Part shown: piece by piece, positions 9,571 to 20,286 of the stretch | How positions within the stretch are numbered: the stretch's first letter is position 1 | How the letters are laid out: every line of letters begins with the position of its first letter | DNA from: Ctena decussata | Taxonomy: Eukaryota; Mollusca; Bivalvia; Lucinida; Lucinidae | Reading direction: 5' to 3' | Assembly (NCBI GenBank): GCA_963989385.1 | Contig: OZ022502.1 | Span: 51,391,454-51,455,453, forward strand | Length of the DNA stretch: 64,000 bases | Position numbers and translations under genes: made by a program | Notes under the pieces: generated by a model | The model's input: the letters and a program-made list of their open reading frames with translations, nothing else | What the model was told of the DNA's origin: nothing | Database searches by the model: none

Positions 9571-11556
9571 ACAAGAGGCCCAAATGGGCCTGATATCGCT
9601 CACCTGGCTATTGTGCAACGGGACCATTCTGATACAAAATTGGTCCAATTCCACTGAGAATTTCTCATTTTCACATTTTGCTACTTTTAGTAACAGAGGC
9701 CAACTTGCCTGGTCTTTATATATTTACTTTTGAAACACCTCAATGCAAGAATCATTTTGCCACAAATTTCATCAAAATCCATTCAGGGGTTACTGAGATA
9801 TTGCCAGTTTCATGTTTTGTGCTATTTTTAGTAACGGCAGATGGCGGCCATCTTGGATTGCTAAAATGCAAAAAATCGAAAAGCCTTCATGCAAGGACCA
9901 TTTTGACACAAATTTGGTTCAGTTCCATTGAGATTTTCTGATTTTCACATTTTTCTATTTTTAGTAACAGAGGCCAATATGACTGGTCTACAGTTAGATA
10001 TTTTTGAAACATCTCAATGCAAGAATCATTTTGACACAAATTTCGTCAAAATCCATTCAGCGGTTACTGAGATATTGTCATTTTCATGTTTTGTGCTATT
10101 TTTAGTAACAGCAAATGGTGGCCATCTTGGAATGCCAAAATGCAAAAAATCGAAAATGCTTAATTAAAGGACCATTCTGACACAAAATTAATCCAACTCA
10201 ATTGAGATTTTCTAATTTTCACATTTTTCTATTTTTAGTAACAGAGGCCAATATGAAGGGTCTACAGTTAGATGTTTTTGAAACATCTCAATGCAAGAAT
10301 CATTTTGACACAAATTTCGTCAAAATCCATTCAGCGGTTACTGAGATATTGTCATTTTCATGTTTTGTGCTATTTTTAGTAACGGCAGATGGCGGCCATC
10401 TTGGAATACCAAATTGCAATTAATCAAAACGACTTCATGCAAGGAGCATTCTGACACAAAATTGGTCCAATTCCATTAAAGGGTTCTTGAGTAATTGTCA
10501 TTTTTATGTTTGTGCTATTTTTAGTAACACCAGATGACGGCCATCTTGGAATGCCAAATCGCAATTAATCGAAACGGCTTCATGCAAGGAACATTCTGAC
10601 ACAAAATTGGTCCAATTCCATTCAAGGGTTCTTGAGAAATTGTCATTTTTATGTTTGTGCTATTTTTAGTAACGGCCCCCATGGTGGCCATCTTGGATAG
10701 TCAACTGGCACAAAATTGAAATAATTCCATTCAAGAACCATTTCTGACCAAATCTGGTCAGAATTGGTTGCATTTTCTTTAGATATTGACATTTGAGCAA
10801 AATCGGCCTTGTAAACGCTAAGTAGGTCACTGTGACCTAATTCCGCTATAGATTTTTTTTATTTTTACAATTTTTAATACCAAGGTCCTACTTATGTTCC
10901 ATGCAAACTTTCAACCAAATATACCAAATGGTTCTGGAGAAGAAGTTGATTTTGTTGTTTTTGCTATTTTTAGTAACGGCGGCCATCTTGGATTTTCAAC
11001 CTGACCCAATTTTACAATTCTGAGACCCTGGAGTCAGGTCATGCTCCATGTGAAATTTGAGAACCATGGGACCAGTAATTTTAGAGAAGAAGTTGTTTGA
11101 AGTTGTTTAAATAGGTCATTTTTTGACATTGGCATTTGAGCAAAATTACACACGTAAACAGAAAGTAGGTCACTGTGACAAAACTCCGCTACAGATTTTT
11201 TTCATTTTTACAATTTTGAATACCAAGGTTTCACTGATGTTCCATGCCAAAATTCAGACAAATATACCCAGTGGTTCTGGAGAAGAAGTTTATTTTGTTG
11301 TTTTTGCTATTTTTAGTAACGGCGGCCATCTTGGATTTTCAACCTGACCCAATTTTACAATTCTGAGACCCTGGAGTCATGTCATGCTCCATGTGAAATT
11401 TGAGAACCATGGGACCAGTAGTTTTACAGAAGAAGATGTTTGAATATTTGTTTTTAGGTGTTGACGGACACATTCCGTGACGACGCACGACGCACGCCGG
11501 ACGCATTGGTATGACAATAGCTCACTATGGCCCTTCGGGCCAGGTGAGCTAAAAAG
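9571..11556 (+). mobile_element. ~2-kb composite repeat (GAGGCCCAAATGGGCC..CAGGTGAGCT type)
   Basis: It starts ACAAGAGGCCCAAATGGGCC then GCTCACCTGGC, and ends GGCCCTTCGGGCCAGGTGAG then CT, so CTCACCTGGC is inverted at the two ends. The interior consists of degenerate tandem units of about 150-340 bp that repeat CTATTTTTAGTAACGGC and GGCCATCTTGGA seven times (about 9842, 10116, 10388, 10535, 10683, 10978 and 11320). Two longer units near the right contain TTTGAGCAAAAT..GTAGGTCACTGTGAC. I recognise this as a common dispersed repeat of bivalves. The ORFs reading LFLVTADGGHLG are translations of the repeat, not genes. Confidence 0.75.
10824..10838. promoter_or_regulatory. Perfect oestrogen-response-element-like palindrome
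   Basis: AGGTCACTGTGACCT, two perfect AGGTCA half-sites inverted with a 3-bp spacer, the consensus for steroid-type nuclear receptors. The paralogous unit at 11166-11180 reads AGGTCACTGTGACAA, so its second half-site is incomplete. Use in this genome is not shown. It sits inside a repeat, not at a recognised promoter. Confidence 0.4.
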
Positions 11557-12086
11557 AGAAATTTTGCCGACCTACCGACCCAAATTTTTTGGGCATGTCA
11601 TCGGAAAAATGCCTTTTTTTCTTGGCCTAATGACCCAATATGGGTAAAATATATCTCAGATGGGAAAAATACACAGTAATCTTTAGATTCCTTGAGATTT
11701 TGATCTTGTTTCAGTATATCGCCATTTGCACAAGCGGAATTACATATCACCAAAGGTCATACTAAAACTGACCAAAACTGTAACGAATTACAAAGGGGGA
11801 TCACAGTAACAGTTGGTACTGTTAATAATAATATTTGTTGTTCTTCTTTTTAACATTATTTATTTATTATTATTAATATATTTGTTTATTTGTCTATTTG
11901 TTTAAATTAATGGTGGCGAGTTAATGTCAATTAGCACTTTCATTGAAGTAAGCAAACCGCAACTGCAGGCACATTGCTTTAAGGCTTTCATACAGGTCTG
12001 CTAATTGGTTGCCAACAAGAACATCCTGAAGTTGGCCATACGACTGTCTTCCCGTAATCCATGCAAACAGTACAATTATACTAATT

Positions 12087-12322
12087 GAGCCGTGACACGA
12101 CAAAACCAACAATGTGGTTGTGCGCCCAGCGCAGACTCAGATCAGCCTGGGCCTCCGCCCAGTCTGATCAGAGTCTTGGCTGTCCGCATGGAGGCAGCTT
12201 AGACCCTTAGCTACCATTTGAGCACTTAACGAAGAGTCTGGTCGAACTGGGCTGATACCCAGGCTGATTTACGTCTGCGCTGGGCGCACAACCACTTTGT
12301 TGGTTTTGTCGTGTCGCGGCTC
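12087..12322. mobile_element. Palindromic MITE family P, copy A (236 bp)
   Basis: The ends are GAGCCGTGACACGACAAAAC and, inverted, GAGCCGCGACACGACAAAAC. The arms continue through CCAACAAAGTGG, GCGCCCAGCG, GACTCAGATCAGCCTGGG to a short centre, so nearly the whole element folds back. It is flanked by AATT on both sides (12083-12086, 12323-12326), an exact 4-bp target duplication. There is no coding capacity. Frames such as GQLQDVLV or SLKAMCLQLRF are by-products. Confidence 0.9.
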
Positions 12323-12599
12323 AATTAACAGCCAAATCATCCATGAAATATATCCCCGGTAGCTTAAGTCAATGATTTTTTCACTGTCATATTGACATCA
12401 TGGCTTACAATGTCCACGTCATCGGACAACAATGTGAAGATTTTTTTGGCTTTGGAAAGTGCAGTTAAACGGCACCAAGATACTGAAAATGTGCAACTCT
12501 TCAAAAGTGACTCGTGGTCGTTGGCAGTTGCAAAAGGCAGAGTTACTATGAAGTCACCTACCACTGTATTCGCGGCGGGAAGAACTTCAAGCCAAGAGG

Positions 12600-13110
12600 G
12601 ACAGGAAAGAAAGAAACGAGGTAGATCTATCTATCTATCTGTCCATCTGTCAATTGGTTTTTCATGCATACTTTTTATACCCTGTCACACAATTGGTGGC
12701 AGGGTAATGTGTTTTCCCACTGGCCGTTCATGTATTTGTCCATCCGTTGCTCGTATGGGACAAGAAAGAAGTAAACATGGCATATCTGTCTATCTATCTT
12801 AGATATTATCTATTTTTTTTTCAGTTGGTTTTTTAAGTACCTTTTCATACTCCACCATGTTATGCTCCGGGAATTAGGTTTTTCGTGTGTCCGTTCGTCC
12901 GTCCATCTATCTATCTCCTGCCACACGTTAAGAGGTGGGTATTATGTTTCCCGATGGCCGTTTTTGAGGTGTGTGTCCGTCTACTGTATGTATGTTTAGC
13001 CATTTGTCTTTTCTGTCCGTCTGTGAGCACTGCGTTTCCGTTCTATAACTTGAGTATTTATTGGCTGATTTTCTTCAGCTTGAGATATTTGTGCTGAATA
13101 ATCATCATTT
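12600..13110 (+). repeat. Degenerate CTAT/GTCC-rich repeat
   Basis: Clusters of ATCTATCTATCT and GTCCGTC/GTCCATC alternate with repeated blocks (GGGACAAGAAAGAA, GATGGCCGTT, TGCCACAC..GGTGG) at intervals of about 150-170 bp. This suggests two or three decayed tandem units. The 136-codon frame across it shows no domain and ends in Ser/Val/Leu-rich repeat translation. Confidence 0.5.
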
Positions 13111-15120
13111 AAGGTAACAATCACTGATGTACAGGGATTGTTTAACATACTACCAGACCTTGAGCCATTTGTCACAGGCAAGACTCAGAGGCCAGTGTTC
13201 CCACTCAAATTTTAAACTGAGGGTTTTTATACCCCCTATCTATAAAATTTGAAGGTATGAAGTAAAATTTACGGGTATGACTTTTTATCGCGAAAAAGTT
13301 ATGGGCCGAAATGGACATGGGCCGAAATGACACGGAATCCTTGGTCCGCTTCTTTTGCAAACACTAAAGTGCCGATGTGTTTCCAATTGAAGCCTGAAAA
13401 AACGAAGAAAACGGCTGTCATGCCTGTTTCCAGTCCTCATTTTATCCAATATTAATCATTTGATGGATTCCTTTCCACAGTGCTCCAGATAAGCAGCGTA
13501 TTTGCGTAAATACCCAATAAAATAATTGAAAAACACAATTGACCTTTTCCTATAAGCGTACCAATACGCAGACAAAATTCCCGGTACGCAAAGACCCAGA
13601 AGACAGAAGCGTAACGACGGTGTTATCCGAGGCTGTCATATGTAAACAAAAGCGCCAGGTGTAATTCCTATGCCGCGTGTTCAACTATCTGTGTTGACCT
13701 CACAGAATTACCGCAGCGTTATTTATAGATATATTGGTACTCGTTCTGTATATGGTGCGCGAGAAATGGCGGAAAACAGACTAAAAACAGCGGGAAAGAA
13801 TTTTAAAGTGCACGAACCGAAGATATCAAGTCACCGGTTTCCGGGAATTGCAACGACTTGGTCTTGCTTAAATATAGTATAATTATCTCTGACGACCGCT
13901 TCTAGCAACTGGAAGCTACCGATTGCATTTTCCAAGTTGAAAACTGATTTAACACACGTGTTATGCCCATCGAGTACAGCGCACGTGCGTAATACAAACA
14001 GTCAGGAAATGAAAAACGTGCCTCGGAAAAGGCTCATAACTTCAGCAGGCAACATAATTTTTTTTTCTCGTGAAAGATTCTGCAAACTCTTTAATGAGAC
14101 CGGAGTTGGCCGAGTTGCCCCATCCCTTTGGCGGGTGATATACCGGTAATATAATATTAATTTGCAGGCAAAGCCACTGTAAAAGTCTCACCTTCTGACA
14201 AGCTGTCAACTATTGCGATGCGATACTTCTAAAGACGTAAACTGACCAATCACGTGAGGCGGTAGATCTAAGACAAAGATACCGTGTTGACCCAATTACA
14301 GTGATCAAGAAAGTGGGAAATACTGACACGTGCCGTATGCTACTGCTGATTAACGACATACGGTAGTGGGGATTAAGAAGGTGTGAAATTCCAGGTAAAT
14401 GAGAGGTGGCATTTACGATGATTTTATTGATTTCTGGTTCAAATAAACAGTCCCTCTGCAGCTCTGTCAAAGGTGCGAGCAATGCGTGGCTTCTTCAAAA
14501 CTTGCAACAACTGACATTTGAGGAGATTTTAAAGAAGTACAGCCGGCAAAAATAACGCGCCCACGGGAATCCTCGGAAAGCAATTATTGGCGTCTGGGCC
14601 GAAATTTTCGCGTCCAGGGCGTCCCCGAGATCCCTGGACTATATATATATAGATAGATACCGATGCAAAATCATGGTGATGCAAAATGTTAAGATTGCAG
14701 GACTATTGCTAACTCGATCCAGTTTTACCAAATTGCACAAATAAAAATCAGAATACCCAATTAAAAGCAAAATCAGTGGGTAATGCAAGTTGCATTACCC
14801 AATTAAAATTCAGAATACCCAATTAACAAAAAAATCAGTGGGTAATACCCAATTAACCATAAATCCTTATCTGGAGCCCTGTTTCCAAATGAAAAATAGA
14901 AAGTGCCGTTTCCAAACAGAAACAGCGAAAAATAAACGCAAAAATATGGACAAATTCTGTCGGCCATTATGACAGTTCTAGTGCGCAACATGACTGCACG
15001 TCATTAATATTCATGCAGCCAATTAGTGGTAGTGTTTTCCAATAATGAATTTGATTGGCCGTAGAACGGATGTGACGGACGTGAGTGAAAGCATGGTATC
15101 TTACTACGGCCCGCATTTCA
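13111..15120. other. No gene identified; scattered short repeats
   Basis: Short frames at 13670-14149 and 14210-14482 have no recognisable domain or splice signals. At 14750-14860 the words AATACCCAATTAA and AATCAGTGGGTAAT recur several times within 110 bp, and a short (TA)n/(GATA) run lies at 14640-14660. Two lineages of TE debris are likely, but I cannot assign them. Confidence 0.4.
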
Positions 15121-16249
15121 GATCAAAACAGCGACTTCTGACTCTCTTCTCGGCTACAAAAATCATCTGGCCTGGCAGACTCGCAATAGACTCGCAATAG
15201 AATGAAGAAAAATGATGATTTTTTTATATTTTTGAGAGAAACATATGCGCGTGAATGCATGTTCTTGCCCCAAAATTTATGCGTGATTAGAATGATTTCC
15301 GCGTGATTCACGCACAATTCTACGTGAATGGGAACACTGAGAGGCAGGATCCCTAGCCTGCTAGTCTCGGCATCCAGTACCGGACCCTGAGGCTTGCCTA
15401 TAAGGAATGGCTCCAGGTCCGGTAGATGATAAACACTCACTGTACATGCAGGGCCTGACAAATCCATTTTCTGGCTGCCCGGGACTAGTTAAAATTTTTG
15501 CTGGGCTAGTAAAATATTTTTTACTTGTCCAGAAAATATTTTACTTGCCCAGAAAAATGTATATTCTATAAAACAAAAATGGAAAAATTTCACCATTTTT
15601 GTTTTTCTAGGGGTATAAAAGCCACTACTGACCAACTGAGCCATAGATTGTTTGTTTTTTTCTGCAGGGCTTTATCCAGGGTTTTTGGGAAAAGGCCCCT
15701 AGTCGATATTGGGAAAATTTTATCGACAAAATCCCAAAATTGGGAATAAATTTGATTAAGGGAATATCAAAATTCACAAGCTTCTCTGAGATAAGAAGCA
15801 GACAAAAAGTGATGAAAAAAACCTTAGGTCAGGTTCATTTTATTCATGACACTGTGTCCGCATACTATTATCCTAGTCTCTTTTTTTTCCTCTCATCTCA
15901 CTTTGTTATGTTACAGCTAGCGGCACGTGATCTGTAGTACCGGTAGATATCGCCGACATGGAAAACTTACCCCAGAGGACCTAGGCCCTGTTTAATTCTA
16001 GCTGGTTTTTCCCCAGATGAAAAACCCAAATGAAAACAGTTTCCAACTTTCATCTTTATCCTTTTTTCAACCCTTTTCATCTTATACTTGTTATTGTGTA
16101 ACCCTCTTTAAATGAAGTCTTTATCTTATCTTATTACGCCACACGAAGAGCGGACATCTTTCTTGTTTACATTAAATTTTACACAATCGACCTTGAATGA
16201 CCGTGGATGTGATTCGTCCAGAGAAGTAAAGCTACTCTAGCGAATTATA
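15121..16249. other. Unassigned repeat debris
   Basis: CCAGTACCGGA and AGGTCCGGTAGA words (15370-15430) resemble those at 17010-17060, and TTACTTG(T/C)CCAGAAAATA is repeated at 15517-15560. These suggest fragments of one family. No reading frame with a known motif was found on either strand. Confidence 0.4.
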
Positions 16250-16560
16250 CATACGTAATTTCACCTGCGCGCGCAACATATTTATCCCTGCATACACTCC
16301 ATAAAGTAATATCACTTGTGTGTATTAGCCGGAAATCAACAAAACCGATATGGGATTACAACACATGGTTACAGATGCTACCCGTTCAATTGATACATTT
16401 GAAACGAAACATTTCATGCGAATATTTTTTTATTGTTTTTTTTTGTCTTCTGCCCATTGGGAAAAATTATCATGAAATTGGGAAAAAAGAGGATATTTGG
16501 CATTGGGAATGGGGCTGAATTTCGGCCCCTAGGGTATGGCAGAAAATGCCCTGTTCTGAC
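16250..16560 (+). repeat. Dispersed repeat, copy B (inverted relative to 5085-5385)
   Basis: It contains CACCTGCGCGCGCAACATA..GGGATA-type and TTGGGAAAAATTATCATGAA..GGCATTGGGAATGGGGCTGA blocks that match the reverse complement of the earlier copy. Near 15700-15760 the words ATTGGGAAAATTTTAT and AAAATTGGGAATAAA repeat part of it again. Confidence 0.55.
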
Positions 16561-17880
16561 TTTCTTTATAATGATTTTTTAATTGATATGAGCCAAAACA
16601 CAAAAAATAAAGTATTTAAAAATGTTGTTTTTCTATGATTTCGAGATTTGACCGAAATAAATCTATAAATAAAACCATAACAAACAGTCTGATGCAGGTT
16701 CCAATCTATAATTGAACCACATTATATTGACATGAGCCGATTTAATTGTCTCGTGTCATTGTGGGCAATTCAGTAAATTGCGGTCTGGTTATAGAACCCG
16801 CCCGCATCTGACTGTTTTTTAAGGTTTTAGTTACAGAAGTAATTTTGGTAAAATCTGGAAATTAGAGTTATTCCGCTTTTGCAATATGGCAATATTCGGG
16901 AGCAAAATCTCATAGGAATTTAAAAGATTTCTGTGTTTTTCCTTTGCCACACATATTGGGACATTAAACTTCACTACCAGACCCGCAGACAATCCTTGTA
17001 GGAGCGTCTCCAGATCCAGTACCAGATGCGGAGACTGAGTCTCCGAGTCCGGTACAGGACCCAAAGACACTTAATCATGGACCTGATGAAAAAAACGTGA
17101 TTGGCGCAGCCTTGGGTTAACTCTAAATGGGCAGCAGCGTCTTTCCAAAACTGTGACAAAATACTTAAGCTTCTTCCACTTTAAACGCAGAAGCAAGCAT
17201 ATCGCATGTGACTGCGGCGCCGGGGCAATGCTGTCTGGACAGTGCAAAATGTGTTATCTGGAAAGAAGCAGTACGAAGAAAGTACGCATGTTTTCACCAG
17301 TTGAAACATTTCTGGAAAACCATATTGTACCATATACTTTGAATATGTGGAGGATTATTCTGTCACTACTATATACATCGCAAAACAGTCCAAACAAAGA
17401 AAACCCTGACCTCAACATCAACATAAGAGTACCGCCATCACATGCAGTAAAATTGAAACACGCAGCTGATTGAGTCAAATTATAACATCAATCTTTTATA
17501 TAAATAAATAATATGAATCATAATTTAAATCTATTTTAGTATGTTAAATGCCTGTAAAATTTGTTTAAAAAAATTCAAGTAAAAAAAAATATTTGAGTCG
17601 CACAAATTTTAATCAATCAAAAGGAGCATAGGCTTTAGTGCAAAGCCTTAAAGAGCTACACGAATCGAAATACGTGACAAGTTCGTCTGTCATAAATGTA
17701 AAATAATGTCAGCAACATTATTATTATTATTATTATTATTTTCACATTGTATATATTTCAAAATCTTGGCGTCCTTGCTGATTTCTATAATACTAGATTG
17801 CTGTGACCTACTTTTGTGATTGTGATCGGTAAGGGTTTTGGCGAATGATCTAATGAAGTTCAAAAGGCGTGAGGCTTATT
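16561..17880. other. No gene supported
   Basis: The 106-codon frame at 17153-17473 (plus) contains CDCGAGAMLSGQCKMC, but nothing else argues for a zinc-binding domain and it overlaps an equally long antisense frame. A (TTA)n run lies at 17717-17741. The region 16680-16800 contains a long-arm inverted similarity (AATTGAACCACATT..) that I could not delimit. Confidence 0.4.
17717..17741 (+). repeat. (TTA)n microsatellite
   Basis: About eight uninterrupted TTA units. Confidence 0.9.
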
Positions 17881-17894
17881 GAAGCTTACATACA

Positions 17895-18010
17895 GGGCCG
17901 ACATTGTAAACTTGATATGGTCACAACGTTGAAATAACGTCAAACTGACATCGATGCGACATGATGACATCGCATCGACATCAATACGACGTCATTTCGA
18001 CGTCATGTGC
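17895..18010. repeat. ACGT-rich quasi-palindromic repeat
   Basis: A chain of AACGTTGAAATAACGTC, CATCGATGCGACATGATGAC, ATCGCATCGACATCAATACG and ACGTCATTTCGACGTCA words that are near reverse complements of one another, so the stretch can fold on itself in several registers. No pol III boxes or ends were recognised. Confidence 0.6.
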
Positions 18011-18228
18011 TTGCTGGGAGTATAGTTTGTATAAAACGGGATGTATAATGTTATGACGCTGGCCGTCTGTCAATCCGTTGTTAACTTTTTGTTTCCGGAT
18101 AACTCCTCCTACAGTTAACATCCAATGAAGCTGAAACTTGGTATATAGTAAGATTATCAGGTGGCCCTTTCTGAACTATACTAACACTCTTTATCGCACT
18201 GTACAAACTCATCTCACACACTTTCCTA

Positions 18229-19180
18229 CAAGGCCGTCGTCGGCGGTCCGGCCGGTCCGGCCATGGCTGGACCACTTTTTCGGCCAAACATGGTATTGGC
18301 CGTACCACTTTTTTCCATTCGGCCGAATACAGTTTTGGCCGTATCACTTTTTTTCGTTATTCTTTCTTTGCCTTTTTTACATTTTAATGCGGTGATCCAA
18401 AGGTCGATTAATAAGTGATAATTAAAGCGTGCCGCGGTCAGTAATTCATCTGCCACGGGGAGTAAAAACTTCAGTCACGCTCGTTATCTAAACATGATTA
18501 TACAACTTACACATGATTTAACGACAATAATCATCATTAAAAGATTAACATATGAAGTATGGGTGCATCTAAGTGTTCTTTAATTAATAATGCCACATTA
18601 ATGAGACCGACTTCTAGGGATCTTAGACTTCACCAAGGGGGTGGGGGTCGAAAAAGATAGTTCGGTAGTGATAGTGGGGGGCGGGGTGGTTGGAAAGGGG
18701 AGGGGGCGTGGGCATGCAGTCTTTAAAAGCGGGGTAAGCATTTGAAATACAGCAAATACTCATAAAATAAATTGTTTCACAAGCAAAATGGTCTCAGAAT
18801 GCATTAAAATCGCCTCTAGAGACGTCCTGATTTCAAAAATTTTCTCATGGAAGGTAAATACTCATAAAATCAATTGAGTTTCAAAAGCAAAATTGGTCTC
18901 AAAATCGCTTCTGGAGACATCATGAATTAAAAAAATTTCTCATGGGAGGTAAATACTCATACAATCAACTGAGTTTCACAAGCAAAATTGGTCTCAAAAT
19001 ACATTGAAATCGCTTCTGGAGACGTCCTGATTTCAAAACTTTTATCGAGGGAGGTCCCCGAACCCCCTTACAAGAGAGGGAACACCCCCTCGTGTGCTCT
19101 CCTCCACTCGTGCCTTCGGCACTCGGGGAACGCCTTTGACGTTCCATGGCCGTACCACTTTTCAAAAGCCGACGACGGCC
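18229..19180. mobile_element. 952-bp non-autonomous hAT-like element with 8-bp target duplication
   Basis: The left end reads CAAGGCCGTCGTCGGC and the right end reads GCCGACGACGGCC, inverted to each other. Immediately outside, CTTTCCTA occurs at 18221-18228 and again at 19181-19188, an exact 8-bp direct repeat as made by hAT transposases. The right terminus lacks the last three bases of the left inverted repeat, so the boundary is uncertain by a few bases. The interior has GGCCGTACCACTTTTT words near both ends, a GC-rich piece (GCCTTCGGCACTCGG) and a ~105-bp tandem repeat. There is no transposase. Confidence 0.72.
18744..19050 (+). repeat. Three ~105-bp tandem units inside the hAT-like element
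   Basis: Units share AAATACTCATAAAATCAATT, AAGCAAAATTGGTCTCA, TCGCTTCTGGAGACGTCCTG and ATTTTCTCATGGGAGGT. The second unit lacks about ten bases. Confidence 0.8.
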
Positions 19181-19273
19181 CTTTCCTATACTTTTGTTTC
19201 ACTGCTAACCCCCTTCAGCACTTGGTTCGCCGGAACCCGTCTGACGTCCCCCTCGAGGGTTAAGACGTAAAGG

Positions 19274-19301
19274 AAGATAGATAGATAGATAGATAGATAG
19301 A
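19274..19301 (+). repeat. (GATA)n microsatellite
   Basis: About seven GATA units. Confidence 0.9.
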
Positions 19302-19304
19302 TTA

Positions 19305-20280
19305 GTGTATATTATATATCAAGGTTACTCTCCAATAAATTTAAGCGGAGTTACACTCCTAGATTTAGCATGTTTGTTTGCTGAACTACTCCTACTGCTT
19401 TCAGTCTACTAAGCTGAAACTTTGTAAAAAATATAAGACTATGGATTGTTCTCGTGCAAGCCATAGCTAGGTTATTGTATGGCTTATCTTGATGAAAATT
19501 TATAGCAATGTTGAGAAGGTATTCACATATCAGAATAATTGCTTCCCCTTCCTTATATTTGGAGTTACATTCCTTTTATGATTTTTAAGGCTATTCTTGT
19601 GGGCGCCAAAACTAAGTAAGCTTTAGGATATCTTGATGAAACTTTATACCAATGTGCAATAGGTTAAGACGGTCTTGATGAAACTTTATAGCAATGCAGA
19701 CAAGGTTGAAACGGTGTTTTTCATATAAGGATATGTTGCTCCTCATTAATTACTTTCAGAGTTACGTCCCTTTGATTATTTCTTAGTCTATTTTTGTGTG
19801 CGCCATTACTAGGTGATAGTTTTGAATTTATAGCAACGTGCATTAACTTGAGACTGCGGGTTGAGTATGGGAACGGTTAACGTTGCTTTCCCTTTCTTAA
19901 TTTTGGACTTACACCCCGTTGATCGGTATTTACAGACTATTATTGTGCACACAATGGTGCCTGTGTATGGCTGATTATCAGGCTATAGATCTGTCCGAGG
20001 TACTGAATGGGACTGAAACTCACTCAGAAACAGGCGTATATATTGACCCACTTGTGGTACTCTTCTTTCAGTACATTACATGTCACTACACGCTACCTTT
20101 GAAGCTGGTGAGCTGGTCTGAGGTCTGATTATATTACATGTGCACCCTAATTACCGATTATTGGATTATTCAGATTTGAGAAAAGGAATCAGCAGGGTTC
20201 CTGAAGAGATTTTTTCTTTCATAAAGGTAGAGTGAATATAGGCAATGATCAGGAATTAATACGGTCAGTCACGCCGCTTT
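19305..20280. other. No gene; degenerate repeat
   Basis: Between 19380 and 19870, the words GAAACTTTATAGCAATG, GTTGAGAAGGT/GTTAAGACGGT and GGAGTTAC(A/T)C recur every 110-170 bp, indicating about four decayed tandem units. Nothing coding was seen. Confidence 0.5.
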
Positions 20281-20286
20281 CAAAAC

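Noticed and set aside
9678..10423. Three consecutive plus frames with LFLVTADGGHLG
   Set aside because: They are translations of tandem units in a dispersed repeat.
12392..12802. 136-codon plus-strand frame
   Set aside because: The second half is CTAT/GTCC repeat translation and the first half shows no domain; an antisense frame overlaps.
17153..17473. 106-codon frame with four Cys (CDCGAGAMLSGQCKMC)
   Set aside because: An equally long antisense frame overlaps, the Cys spacing fits no domain I know, and there is no other support.
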